From the NCBI RefSeq assembly GCF_902506555.1, contig NZ_LR732707.1:2317290-2381289 (forward strand): 64,000 nucleotides of DNA, in the 5' to 3' direction. Positions within the stretch are counted from its first letter, which is position 1, and the number at the start of each line of letters is the position of its first letter. Below are positions 50,970 to 60,800 of this stretch, piece by piece. Under the pieces are notes generated by a model that saw nothing but the letters and a program-made list of their open reading frames with translations, was not told the DNA's origin and did not search any database. This stretch comes from Sphingorhabdus sp. 109. Lineage in GTDB: Bacteria > Pseudomonadota > Alphaproteobacteria > Sphingomonadales > Sphingomonadaceae. The position numbers and the translations under genes were made by a program.

Positions 50970-51269
50970 ATGATTGAAAACCAGAAAATAAAACCAGCGC
51001 AAGTTGTCGGGCCCCTTGGCGAACCACTCACCATTGACGATTTGCCGAAACCCGGTACGACTCGATGGGTAGTCCGCCGCAAGGCAGAAGTCGTCGCGGC
51101 GGTGAACGGCGGCCTGCTGACTGTAGATGAAGTTTGCGACCGCTACGATCTGTCGCTGGAAGAATTTGCGTCCTGGCAGCGCGCTGTTGACCGGTCCGGC
51201 ATGCCGGGACTGCGCGTCACTCGGATCCAGCACTACCGGGACCTTTACGAGCGCCAGCAGAAATATTGA
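50970..51269 (+). CDS. sciP: SciP-like DUF1153 cell-cycle regulator
   Basis: A 99-residue protein. Residues ~20-95 are a DUF1153 domain: EPLTIDDLPKPGTTRWVVRRKAEVVAAVNGGLL then VCDRYDLSLEEFASWQRAVDRSGMPGLRVTRIQHYRDL. In Caulobacter, SciP binds CtrA and blocks its activation of target promoters, mainly in G1. The match is close to end to end. I start at ATG 50970 (GAGG upstream); in-frame ATGs at 50865 and 50943 would add non-conserved leaders. A weak TTAAC half-site lies far upstream at 50448. A strong terminator follows, so it is monocistronic. Confidence 0.92.
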   Translation: MIENQKIKPAQVVGPLGEPLTIDDLPKPGTTRWVVRRKAEVVAAVNGGLLTVDEVCDRYDLSLEEFASWQRAVDRSGMPGLRVTRIQHYRDLYERQQKY

Positions 51270-51313
51270 TCGCATCCCTTCGTAACTGCATCCCGTACAG
51301 GATATATTGATCA

Positions 51314-51346
51314 GGGCGGCCGGACATGTTCCGGCGGCCCTTTTTT
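51314..51346 (+). terminator. Rho-independent terminator of sciP
   Basis: A 10-bp GC-rich stem (GGGCGGCCGG / CCGGCGGCCC, one mismatch) with a 7-base loop, followed by six T. It lies 45 bp after the sciP stop. Confidence 0.9.
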
Positions 51347-51433
51347 ATTCCTTCAAGTTCAGGCGATAATCAGCTATGTAACTGTATTCGCAGATATACA
51401 GAATTTATAAGCGTATCAGATCAGGAGGAACAT

Positions 51434-51697
51434 ATGGGTTGGATTATTGCATTGATCGTAGGCGGTATTGCGGGCTGGCTGGCCAGCATGGTCATGGGGC
51501 GCGATGCATCCATGGGCGTCTTCTGGAATATCGTCGTCGGCATCATCGGTTCGGTAATCGGCAATTTCGTCGGCCGCTATTTCGGCTTTGGCGGCAGCAT
51601 CCAGGAATTTTCGATCGCCGGTCTGCTCACGGCTTTTGTCGGTGCGATTGTTCTGTTGCTGATCCTCAATCTTATCCAGCGTGGCAGGGTACGCTAA
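51434..51697 (+). CDS. GlsB/YeaQ/YmgE-family stress membrane protein
   Basis: An 87-residue protein with three membrane helices (IIALIVGGIAGWLASMVMG, FWNIVVGIIGSVIGNFVG, IAGLLTAFVGAIVLLLILNL). The Gly-rich first helix and the transglycosylase-associated pattern GGIAGWLA identify the family. Members are induced by general stress; no biochemical role is known. A strong AGGAGG lies seven bases before ATG 51434. It has its own promoter region (sciP terminator upstream) and a hairpin downstream. Confidence 0.93.
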   Translation: MGWIIALIVGGIAGWLASMVMGRDASMGVFWNIVVGIIGSVIGNFVGRYFGFGGSIQEFSIAGLLTAFVGAIVLLLILNLIQRGRVR

Positions 51698-51728
51698 CCT
51701 CCCTCTTCAGCAGGGCATTCTGAAACGC

Positions 51729-51760
51729 AAGGGGCCGGTTCTTTCACGAATCGCCCCTTT
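51729..51760 (+). terminator. hairpin after glsB, probable terminator
   Basis: AAGGGG and CGGTTC (51729-51740) pair with GAATCG and CCCCTT around a six-base loop, with one bulge. Only three T follow, so it is weaker than the sciP terminator. The rest of the gap to 51948 shows a small palindrome (CAATT-A-AATTG, 51908-51918) before the RND genes and nothing else. Confidence 0.55.
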
Positions 51761-51948
51761 CGTACGATCATATTGATCGTTGGTCGAACCGGGGCTTGAA
51801 TGTCGGGCCGAAACCTGTTCCGGCTTGCTGCTGGTGCATTATTCATGTAACACAGCAAATATAAATGCGGACAGACTGGAGAATCAGCGATTCTTTTGTG
51901 TATTGCACAATTAAATTGCGATAAGGGCCCCGCCTGAAGAGTAAAAAA

Positions 51949-53145
51949 ATGAACTATGAATCCACCATCCCCAGCGACGATGTTGCAACGCTTGAAAATG
52001 TCGAAATGCGCGACACCAATCGCAAGCGGCTGATCATTGCAGTCGCCGTGATCGTGGCGCTGTTGCTGGCCTATATTGCCTATAATTATTTCGCCGGCGG
52101 AGCAGTCGAGGATGACGGCGCGAGCCAGGCACCGATGGTATCGGTCATGAGCCCCGGCAAGCAACAGGTTGTGCGGACCATCAACGCAACCGGCACGCTG
52201 GCGGCACGACGGGAGATAGAGGTCAGTGTCGTCGGTGAAGGCGGACGCGTAACAAATGTCTATGTCGACGCTGGCGACTGGGTTAAACAGGGCCAGATCA
52301 TGGCGAGCATCGACCAGTCGGTCCAGTCTCAGCAGGCGGCAAGCCTCGAAGCGTCAGTCGGCGTGTCGCGCGCCGATCTCAATCTGGCGCAGGCCAATCT
52401 CGATCGCGCGGAAAAGCTGGTCGACCGCGGCTTTATTTCAAAGGCGGATATCGACCGGCTGACCGCAACCCGCGATTCCGCCGCCGCACGTTTGCGCATG
52501 GCGCAGGCACAATTTAACGAGGTTCGTGCGCGCAATGGGCGGCTGAACATCGTCGCCCCCAAGGCCGGACTGGTTCTGGAACGGAATGTCGAACCGGGCC
52601 AGACTGTTATACAGGGCAGCGGTACCCTGTTCCGGATGGCACAAAATGGCGAGATGGAATTGCAGGCGCTGCTCGGCGAGAGCGACCTGGCCACGGTTAC
52701 GATCGGCACCAAGACAGAGGTCACGCCGATTGGAACGGACAAGCTTCTTACTGGACAAATCTGGCAGATATCTCCGACCATTGACCCGCAATCGCGCCAG
52801 GGCGTTGCCCGCATCGCGCTGGGCTATGACAGCGCCTTGCGACCCGGTGGCTTCGCCAGCGCGCGCATACAGAGCGGCACATCGGACGCCGCTGTTATAC
52901 CGGAATCCGCATTACAGAACGATAGCGACGGCAGCTTCGTCTATATCATCGACACGGACAACAAGGCCGTGCGGCGCGATGTGGTTGTCGGTTCGGTATC
53001 AAGCGCCGGAATATCTATCATCTCCGGGCTGACCGGCAATGAGAAAGTCGTGCTCCGTGCAGGTGGCTTCCTGAGTTCTGGCGAAACCGTTCGAACCGTC
53101 GTTCAGAAAAATGCGAACGGCGCTGGATCCAGTGCGCGAAACTGA
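51949..53145 (+). CDS. RND efflux periplasmic adaptor subunit
   Basis: A 398-residue membrane-fusion protein. One N-terminal helix (LIIAVAVIVALLLAYIAYNYF, residues ~28-48) anchors it. Then come a split lipoyl domain (AARREIEVSVVGEGGRVTNVYVDAGDWVKQGQ and LNIVAPKAGLVLERNVEPGQTV), a helical hairpin between (SLEASVGVSRADLNLAQANLDRA), a beta-barrel and the membrane-proximal domain. It links the permease to an outer-membrane channel; no TolC gene is present here, so the channel must be encoded elsewhere. It is 10 bp before the permease gene. Confidence 0.94.
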   Translation: MNYESTIPSDDVATLENVEMRDTNRKRLIIAVAVIVALLLAYIAYNYFAGGAVEDDGASQAPMVSVMSPGKQQVVRTINATGTLAARREIEVSVVGEGGRVTNVYVDAGDWVKQGQIMASIDQSVQSQQAASLEASVGVSRADLNLAQANLDRAEKLVDRGFISKADIDRLTATRDSAAARLRMAQAQFNEVRARNGRLNIVAPKAGLVLERNVEPGQTVIQGSGTLFRMAQNGEMELQALLGESDLATVTIGTKTEVTPIGTDKLLTGQIWQISPTIDPQSRQGVARIALGYDSALRPGGFASARIQSGTSDAAVIPESALQNDSDGSFVYIIDTDNKAVRRDVVVGSVSSAGISIISGLTGNEKVVLRAGGFLSSGETVRTVVQKNANGAGSSARN

Positions 53146-53155
53146 GGCCTGACCG

Positions 53156-56100
53156 ATGAATCTTCGCAATATTTCAGCCTGGAGCACCCGCAATCCGGTC
53201 GTGCCAATGGTGCTGTTTGTGGCCTTGCTCCTTGCCGGTCTGCTCAGTTTCAACCGGATGGATGTGGTCAACAATCCGGACGTTGAATTTCCGGCTGTTT
53301 CTGTCCGAATTTCGCAGCCCGGTGCCGCTCCGACGGAAATCGAGAACCAGATCACCCAAAGGGTCGAGGCAGCGGTCCGGTCGATCAGCGGTGTCAAGAA
53401 TATCAGCTCGACGGCCAGCGAAGGCAGCAGCAGCACCTTTGTAGAATTTGAAATTGGCGCGGATGTCAACGACAGTGTCAACGAAGTAAAAAATGCCGTC
53501 GACCAGGTCCGCGGATCGCTGCCCGACGGCATTCTGGAGCCACAGATATCCAAGGTCGACGTCGCTGGTGGACCGATCGGTTATTTTGCGGTTAAAGCCG
53601 ATGACATGACAGTCGAACAGCTGAGCTGGTTCGTCGATGATACAGTCGCCAAACGATTGCTTACCGTCAATGGTATGGCAGAGGTCAGCCGCTTTGGCGG
53701 CGTCGACCGTGAAATCCGTGTGATTTTGAAGCCCGACCGGATGCAGGCGCTCGGCGTGACCGCCAATCAGATCAACAGCGTGCTGCGCCAGGTAAATATC
53801 AATGCCGCCGGTGGTCGCGCGGAGGTCGGAGGTACCCGCCAGTCGGTCCGCGTTCTCGGCAATGCCGACGATGCCTATGAATTGTCGCAAACCCAGATTG
53901 CACTACCCAACGGTCAGGTCATCAAGCTGAGCGATGTCGCGGAGGTTAGCGACTCCTTCGGCGAGCGCAGTTCGATCAGCAAAGTCAAGGGCGTGGAGGT
54001 TGTCAATTTCTCCATGGAACGGGCACGCGGTGCTTCCGACGTCACGGTCTACGATGCAGCGATCGAAATCATGGACAAAATCGAGGCCGAAAATCCGGGG
54101 ATCGAGTTCATTCCGCTGGGCACCAGCGTCGATTATACAAAATCGCAATATAGAAGTTCGATGCTTGCGATGATCGAGGGTGCCATATTGGCGGTGGTTG
54201 TGGTCTTCATCTTTCTGCGCGACTGGCGCGCTACGGTCATTTCGGCCATTGCCATCCCCCTGTCGGCAATCCCCACTTTCTGGTTCATGGATCTGCTCGG
54301 ATTCAATCTCAACTTCCTCTCTCTTCTGGCACTGGGTCTGGTGGCCGGTGTGCTTGTTGATGACGCTATTGTGGAGATCGAGAATATCGTGCGCCATATG
54401 CGCATGGGAAAAACCGCCTATCAGGCGTCGATCGACGCCGCCGATGAAATCGGCCTTGCCGTGGTTGCGACTTCTTTCTGCATCGTCGCCGTCTTCCTGC
54501 CGGTTGGCTTGATGCCCGGAATATCCGGCCAGTTTTTCAAGAATTTCGGTATTACGGTCGTTGTCTCGGTTCTGATGAGCCTGGCAGTTGCGCGTATGAT
54601 CACGCCGATGATCGCAGCCTATTTCCTGAAGGCCAAGGGCCATGCGGAGCATGGCGAAGGCATCTGGATGGATCGCTATATGCGACTGCTGCAATGGGTT
54701 CTCGACCGCAGCGAAGCCGACCGCATCCGGGAAAATCTTGTGCCGGCCAAAGCCGCCTGGTGGCAATATCTGTGGGGCTTCGTGATGTTCACCCTGATCG
54801 TTGTCGCATTCCTGGCTCCAGCCTTCGCGGTGGGTTTCCTGCTGAACGGACTGCTGGAGGCGCTGATACCCAGTGACCTTCTCCGGGCCCTTCTCAGTCT
54901 CGCTGCCGGCATTGCTGTGGGCGGGCTTGCCGGATATTTCGTGGCCTTCCTGTTCAGAATTCTTTCGGGGGTCATCGGCGGTCGTTTTGCCGACTGGTAC
55001 GCCTATCGTTCCGGCCGTTTCCGGGCACGCGCCCATGATCACCGGATGTGGATGATGGGCGTCGGGATAATAGCCTTCGTCCTGACCGTGATTCTCTTCG
55101 CTATCACCCCGCAGGAGTTTCAGCCGGTCACGGATCAGGATACGAGCCGGGTCGAGATCGAAGTCGTTCCTGGCACCACTCTGGAGCAGACCGAAAAAAT
55201 CGCCGATAGAGTGTCCGAACTGATGTATGCACAGCCGGAAGTCGACCGGGCCTTGACACGGGTACGCGAGACCAATGCCACGGTGTTCGTATCTCTCAAA
55301 AAGGACCGGAGCAAAACCTCGATCGAATTCGAACGCGGCTTGCTGCCGGAACTTCAAAAAATTCCCGATGCCAGGATTTCCTTCCAATCGCAGAGCGGTG
55401 GCGGTGGAACCGGCCGGGATATTTCAATCATGCTGACGGGCTCTGATCCGGAATTGCTCGATGCCACAGCGGCGCAATTGGTCGAACAGATGAAAGATAT
55501 CAAACTGGTCCGCGCTCCGCGGATCGCGGCCGACCTGAGCCGGCCGGAAATCATCATCACGCCCTATCTCGATCTGGCGTCCCAGCTCGGCGTCACCACC
55601 GCCACACTCAGCCAGACAATCCGCATTGCCACACTCGGGGAGATCGACCAGAACGCCGCGAAATTCTCCCTTTCGGACCGGCAGATTCCGATCCGCGTCA
55701 TGTTGCCGCTCGAATCGCGTAACGATCTGACCACCATCCAGAACCTGCCGATTCCGATTGCCAGTGGCGGCACCGTGCCGCTCAGCCGGGTAGCCAAGGT
55801 GAGCTTCGGCTCCGGGCCTACCTCGATCCAGCGCTATAACCAGAACCGGCGGACCTTTGTCGGAGCGGATCTGGCACCGGATGTGATCAAGGGCGAGGCG
55901 ATGGAACAGATCTTCGACCTGCCGATCATGAAAGACCTGCCGACCGGCGTCTCCAACGAGGCATTTGGCGAGGACGAATGGCAGGCCGAACTGGCGGTAA
56001 ATTTCATGATCGCCCTGATTTCCGGTATCTTGCTGGTCTTTGCGACGCTGGTCCTGCTTTACAAGCGGGTGATGTCGCCGCTGGTCAATATGGGCTCGCT

Positions 56101-56581
56101 GGCACTTGCGCCGCTCGGTGGCATATTCCTCGTGTGGCTCTGGGGTCTGTCGCTATCCATGCCGGTCTTGATCGGGGTGCTCATGCTATTGGGTATCGTC
56201 AGTAAGAATTCGATCCTGCTGATCGACTTTGCGATCGAGGAAATGCAGAAAGGCGTGCCCAAATTCGAAGCGATCATGGATGCCGGGCACAAACGTGCCC
56301 AGCCGATTGTGATGACCACAGTCGCCATGACGGCGGGTATGGTACCCACCGCTCTCTCCCTGTCCGGCGACGGCGCCTGGCGCGCGCCAATGGGGGTTGT
56401 CGTGATCGGTGGCCTGATCGTTTCAACCTTGCTGACGCTAGTTATCGTACCGGCCGGATTCAGCCTGGCGGACGGGTTCGAACGCCGCGCGGGTCCATGG
56501 CTCCGCAACCGGCTGCTAACGTACAAGACCGGCGACGACCGGCATGACCGGCCCGGGGCAGAGGTTCAGCCCGCCGAGTGA
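53156..56581 (+). CDS. RND efflux permease with an unusual insertion after TM6
   Basis: A 1,141-residue transporter, about 100 longer than AcrB. The proton-relay Asp pair is Asp402-Asp403 in LVDDAIVEIENI (TM4), and Lys of TM10 is in LGIVSKNSILLIDFA. The porter loops and the DxxxSVDYTKSQ region are normal. Between TM6 and TM7 (about residues 512-628) there is an extra stretch with two hydrophobic segments, YLWGFVMFTLIVVAFLAPAF and LLRALLSLAAGIAVGGLAGYFVAFLF, which together preserve topology. The substrates are unknown. It is 10 bp after the adaptor and overlaps the next gene by four bases (GTGA). Confidence 0.93.
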   Translation: MNLRNISAWSTRNPVVPMVLFVALLLAGLLSFNRMDVVNNPDVEFPAVSVRISQPGAAPTEIENQITQRVEAAVRSISGVKNISSTASEGSSSTFVEFEIGADVNDSVNEVKNAVDQVRGSLPDGILEPQISKVDVAGGPIGYFAVKADDMTVEQLSWFVDDTVAKRLLTVNGMAEVSRFGGVDREIRVILKPDRMQALGVTANQINSVLRQVNINAAGGRAEVGGTRQSVRVLGNADDAYELSQTQIALPNGQVIKLSDVAEVSDSFGERSSISKVKGVEVVNFSMERARGASDVTVYDAAIEIMDKIEAENPGIEFIPLGTSVDYTKSQYRSSMLAMIEGAILAVVVVFIFLRDWRATVISAIAIPLSAIPTFWFMDLLGFNLNFLSLLALGLVAGVLVDDAIVEIENIVRHMRMGKTAYQASIDAADEIGLAVVATSFCIVAVFLPVGLMPGISGQFFKNFGITVVVSVLMSLAVARMITPMIAAYFLKAKGHAEHGEGIWMDRYMRLLQWVLDRSEADRIRENLVPAKAAWWQYLWGFVMFTLIVVAFLAPAFAVGFLLNGLLEALIPSDLLRALLSLAAGIAVGGLAGYFVAFLFRILSGVIGGRFADWYAYRSGRFRARAHDHRMWMMGVGIIAFVLTVILFAITPQEFQPVTDQDTSRVEIEVVPGTTLEQTEKIADRVSELMYAQPEVDRALTRVRETNATVFVSLKKDRSKTSIEFERGLLPELQKIPDARISFQSQSGGGGTGRDISIMLTGSDPELLDATAAQLVEQMKDIKLVRAPRIAADLSRPEIIITPYLDLASQLGVTTATLSQTIRIATLGEIDQNAAKFSLSDRQIPIRVMLPLESRNDLTTIQNLPIPIASGGTVPLSRVAKVSFGSGPTSIQRYNQNRRTFVGADLAPDVIKGEAMEQIFDLPIMKDLPTGVSNEAFGEDEWQAELAVNFMIALISGILLVFATLVLLYKRVMSPLVNMGSLALAPLGGIFLVWLWGLSLSMPVLIGVLMLLGIVSKNSILLIDFAIEEMQKGVPKFEAIMDAGHKRAQPIVMTTVAMTAGMVPTALSLSGDGAWRAPMGVVVIGGLIVSTLLTLVIVPAGFSLADGFERRAGPWLRNRLLTYKTGDDRHDRPGAEVQPAE

Positions 56582-57858
56582 AGCCGATATCGTCTCAGAG
56601 CAGCAGCGGCGGAATCAACCCCGCTACCAAAGCGGGCAATGCCGGCCGGGATATGAAGATCATCGCCACCGGCATGCTGGTGGTGATGGCGATCATCTAT
56701 TTTGCCGCCAAAAGCTATGAAGCGGTGCATCCCGCTCTCGGGTTCGTGCGCGCCTTTGCCGAAGCCGCGATGGTTGGCGGGCTGGCCGACTGGTTTGCCG
56801 TCACCGCCCTGTTCCGCCATCCCATGGGCCTGCCGATACCGCACACCGCAATCATTCCGCGCAACAAGGATCGCATCGGTGACACGCTTGCCAATTTCCT
56901 CAAGGATAATTTCCTCATTTCCCGTCTGGTCGCGCAACGCATGCGCCATGTCGACCTTGCCAGTGGCATCGGCCGCTTTCTGCAATCGCCAAGTGGCGGC
57001 GAAGGCCGACTGAAATTCGGCGCGTCACGACTTTTGGGCGACGCCATTGCCTCGCTCGACAAAGACCGGCTGGGCACGATGTTCAAGGGCGCAGTCAAGA
57101 AACAGGCGGTCGGACTCGATATTGCGACACCCATGGGTCAGATTCTGGCCGCGGTCATGGCGGAAAACCGGCACGGACCGCTGATCGATTCGAGCATTCG
57201 CTGGGCCTATCGAACGCTGGACACCAACGAGGCGGTGATCCGTAAAATCGTTACCGACCGTGCCAATGCGGTGATGCGCTGGACGGGTCTGGACGACCGG
57301 GTTGCCAACGAGGTGCTGGATGGCCTCTACAAGCTGATGGCGGACATGGCGGCCGATCCCCATCATCCGGTCCGGGCGAAAACCGAGGAAAGCCTCGAGC
57401 AGCTGGCCCGCGAATTGCAAAATGATCCGGACCTGCGCGAAAAGGTCAATGAATGGAAGCTCGAGATGATCGAGAATCCGGCGATTGCCTCATGGCTCGA
57501 CGGCATCTGGGAACAAGGCAGGGAAGCGCTCTTGCGATCAGCACGTGATCCCGATGCGGCTATGGCCGGTCAGTTTGGCGATGCGCTGATCCAGCTGGGC
57601 AACAGCCTGCAGCAGGACAAGCAGCTCAACCGGCAGATCAATCGTTTCGGGCGGCGGGCGGTGATCGGTGTTGTCGACAGCTATGGCGACAATATCGTCA
57701 AGCTGGTGTCCGAAACGATACGCGGCTGGGACACGCAGACGATTACCGACCGGGTCGAAAATGCGGTCGGCCGCGATCTGCAATTTATCCGCGTGAACGG
57801 CACGCTGGTTGGCGGGCTGGTCGGCCTGTCCCTGCACACGCTGGGCTACTGGATCTAG
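56578..57858 (+). CDS. DUF445-family protein
   Basis: A 426-residue protein beginning at GTG 56578, inside the last codons of the permease gene (GTGA overlap). A first membrane helix (IIATGMLVVMAIIYFAA, residues ~27-43) and a last one (LVGGLVGLSLHTLGYWI) frame a long helical middle. GGLADWFAVTALFRHPMGLPIPHTAIIPRNKDRIG near residue 80 is the DUF445/YjiN-YheB signature. Function is unknown. The overlap with an RND permease is of note but may only reflect an operon. It is convergent with the GDH gene, and the two stops share CTAG. Confidence 0.92.
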   Translation: MKPISSQSSSGGINPATKAGNAGRDMKIIATGMLVVMAIIYFAAKSYEAVHPALGFVRAFAEAAMVGGLADWFAVTALFRHPMGLPIPHTAIIPRNKDRIGDTLANFLKDNFLISRLVAQRMRHVDLASGIGRFLQSPSGGEGRLKFGASRLLGDAIASLDKDRLGTMFKGAVKKQAVGLDIATPMGQILAAVMAENRHGPLIDSSIRWAYRTLDTNEAVIRKIVTDRANAVMRWTGLDDRVANEVLDGLYKLMADMAADPHHPVRAKTEESLEQLARELQNDPDLREKVNEWKLEMIENPAIASWLDGIWEQGREALLRSARDPDAAMAGQFGDALIQLGNSLQQDKQLNRQINRFGRRAVIGVVDSYGDNIVKLVSETIRGWDTQTITDRVENAVGRDLQFIRVNGTLVGGLVGLSLHTLGYWI

Positions 57859-60800
57859 CGCGAAAGCAGAAGGCGCGCCTGTCCGGCAATCTGCGCCAGC
57901 ATCGCAATCGACGGCTTCGGCGTCTGCTGCGCCCGGTCCATGATCTTGCGGAACTGCGCCACCCGGGCGATATTGCGTTCCGCCCAGCTGTCGACGAATT
58001 GCTGCATGTCCTTGCCGCGGGTACGGCGCAGAAAATCGAGCCGCATCTGCTGGAAATCACGGGCCAGGCCGGCGACGAGCAGGCGGTCCCAGGGATCGGA
58101 CGGATTGATCCGGGTCGCGGTCATCTGCGCCCAGTCCAGGCCAAGCTGACTGCCGAGACCGGTAAAGGCCGTGGCAACCTCCAGCGCATCAATATCCCGG
58201 CTATGGGCCAGATAGGCGATACCGGCCGCGCCGTCATTCTTGTAGATATTGGCGATCTTGCCGGCGATCTCCGAAGTGGCCCCCGCCTCGACCAGCAGCT
58301 TCACCTGACGTGACGCCTGCAAGCGGCCTTCCGCGGTTATCAGGCTTTCGACATTTTCGTTGAGCAGGGTCACGCCGGGCGCCAGCATTTCGACGGTATC
58401 GTCAATCCGGTCATCCGAAACGCCGATCCGCATCAGATCCGCCATATGCGAGCGCAGGACATAGGCAAGCCGGTCAAACAGCGTGATCCGGATATCTTCC
58501 GCAATCTCCGCTACCTCCAGCGCGTGCCACAGCCGGTCGGCGTGGAACAGACGTTCTGCCATGACAAAGGCCCGCGCGACCTCGCCCAAGGTGCAGCCTT
58601 CTTCCTCGGCCAGTTCGAACGGGTCGATCAGCCCGAGCCGGTTGATCATTCGGTTGGCCAGTTTTGTGGCTATGATCTCGCGGCGCAACTGATGGCTGAG
58701 AATGGCTTCGCGATGGCCTTCCTGCATTGCCGGCGGAAAGGCCTGCAGCAATTCGCTGTCCAGCCCCGGGTCATCCCCCAGGTCGCTATTTTCAATCGCA
58801 TCCTGCAGAGCAAGCTTGGCAGTGGATATCAGCACCGCCAGCTCCGGCCGATAGAGGCCCCGGTTTTCCTGGCCGCGGCGGATCAGGTCCTCGTTACTGG
58901 CCAGCCCTTCCACCGTCCGGTTCAACTGACCCTGTTCCTCGAACTGCTCGATCAGGCGGACATAGGATGGCAAGGATTTCGCTCCCCCCATTTCGGCGAT
59001 GGACAGGCCCAGAGCCTGTAACCGGTTGTCTTCCAGCACCAGCGCGCCGACATCATCGGTCATCGATTTGAGCAGCTTGTTTCGCGCCGCGGGCTGCAGA
59101 TTGCCGCTTGCCAGTTCCGCATTGAGGGCAATCTTGATATTGACCTCGTTGTCGGAGCAATCGACGCCGGCGCTATTATCGATAAAGTCCGTATTGATCC
59201 GCCCGCCGCCCGCGGCAAAGGCGATACGCGCGGCCTGTGTGATACCCAAGTTGGCTCCCTCGCCGATAACCTTCACACGCAATTGTTCGGCATTGACGCG
59301 AATCTTGTCATTGGCCGGATCGCCGACTTCGATATGATTTTCCGCCGCCGCTTTCACATAGGTACCGATCCCGCCAAACCACAGAAGATCGGCATTGCAT
59401 GCCAGTATCGCTGCCATCAGCCTCGACGGTGTTGTCTCCATATCTTCGGCCAGACCGAGCATTCTGGCGGCCTGGTCGGAAAGCTTGATCGTTTTCGAAC
59501 CGCGCGAAAATACCCCGCCGCCTTCCGATATCAGTTCCTTGTCATAATCTTCCCAGCTGGACCGCGGCAAGTCGAACAGTCTTTTCCGCTCAATCCAGCT
59601 TTTCGCCGGATCGGGATCCGGGTCGATAAATATATGCCGATGGTCAAAGGCAGCCACGATCTTCAGGCTCTTCGAAAGCAGCATGCCATTGCCGAACACG
59701 TCGCCCGACATGTCGCCGACCCCGACCACCCGGACCGGTTCGCTCTGGATATCGATTCCCGATTCAGCAAAATGACGCTGGACGGAAACCCAGGCGCCAC
59801 GCGCGGTAATCCCCATCGCCTTGTGATCATAGCCGTTGCTGCCGCCGCTAGCGAAAGCATCGCCGAGCCAGAAACCGCGATCAATAGCGATCTGGTTGGC
59901 GATATCGGAGAAGCTTGCCGTGCCCTTGTCCGCCGCGACGACAAAATAGGGATCATCCTCGTCGAGCCGCTGCACTCTGGCCGGCGGTACGATCTTGCCC
60001 TCGACGATATTGTCGGTCAGCGACAACAAGGCCGAGATGAAGATTTTATAGGCTTCCACCCCTTCGGCGAGAAACGCGTCACGGTCATCGCCGGAGGGCA
60101 GTTGCTTGGCAAAAAAGCCGCCCTTTGCGCCGGTCGGCACGATGACTGCATTCTTCACCCGCTGGGCTTTCATCAGGCCCAGTATTTCGGTGCGGAAATC
60201 GTCGCGCCGGTCGGACCAGCGCAGGCCGCCACGGGCCACCGGCCCGGCCCGCAAATGTATACCTTCGACCCGCGGACTGTAGACAAATATCTCGCGCCAC
60301 GGCACCGGCGCCGGCAGTTCCGGAATCCTGGCGCTCTCGATCTTGAAGGCCAGAGCTTCGCCGGCCTGATAGGCAAACGCATTGGTCCGCAATATCGATT
60401 CAATGACCGCGCGGAACAGCCGCAGGATGCGGTCATCGTCAATGGCGTGTACGCTGATCAGCGCTGCGTCCATGTCGCGTGTTGCCAACTGGGTTGCTTT
60501 CGCGCGATCACCGTCAAAATCCGGATCATGCAGAGCGCGGAAAATCGTGATCATCGCAGCGGTGACGGCCGGTGCTTCGGCCAGCGCTTCTACAACCGTA
60601 TTCAGACCATAGCTGAGACCCGTCTGTCGCAAATAGCGGAACCAGGCCCGCATCCACACCGTCGAGCGCGCATCGATTCCCGCGGTCGTGATCAGCTGGT
60701 TGAACGCATCATTTTCCGCCTCGCCGTCGAGCACATTGGTGATGGCCGCCTCGATTTCATCGGCACGGGCGATCAGACGGTCGCAGCGCTCCTCGGACCG

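Noticed and set aside
53903-55387. A 494-codon open frame on the minus strand
   Set aside because: It is antisense to the RND permease. Its product is rich in His, Gly and Asp and has no domain.
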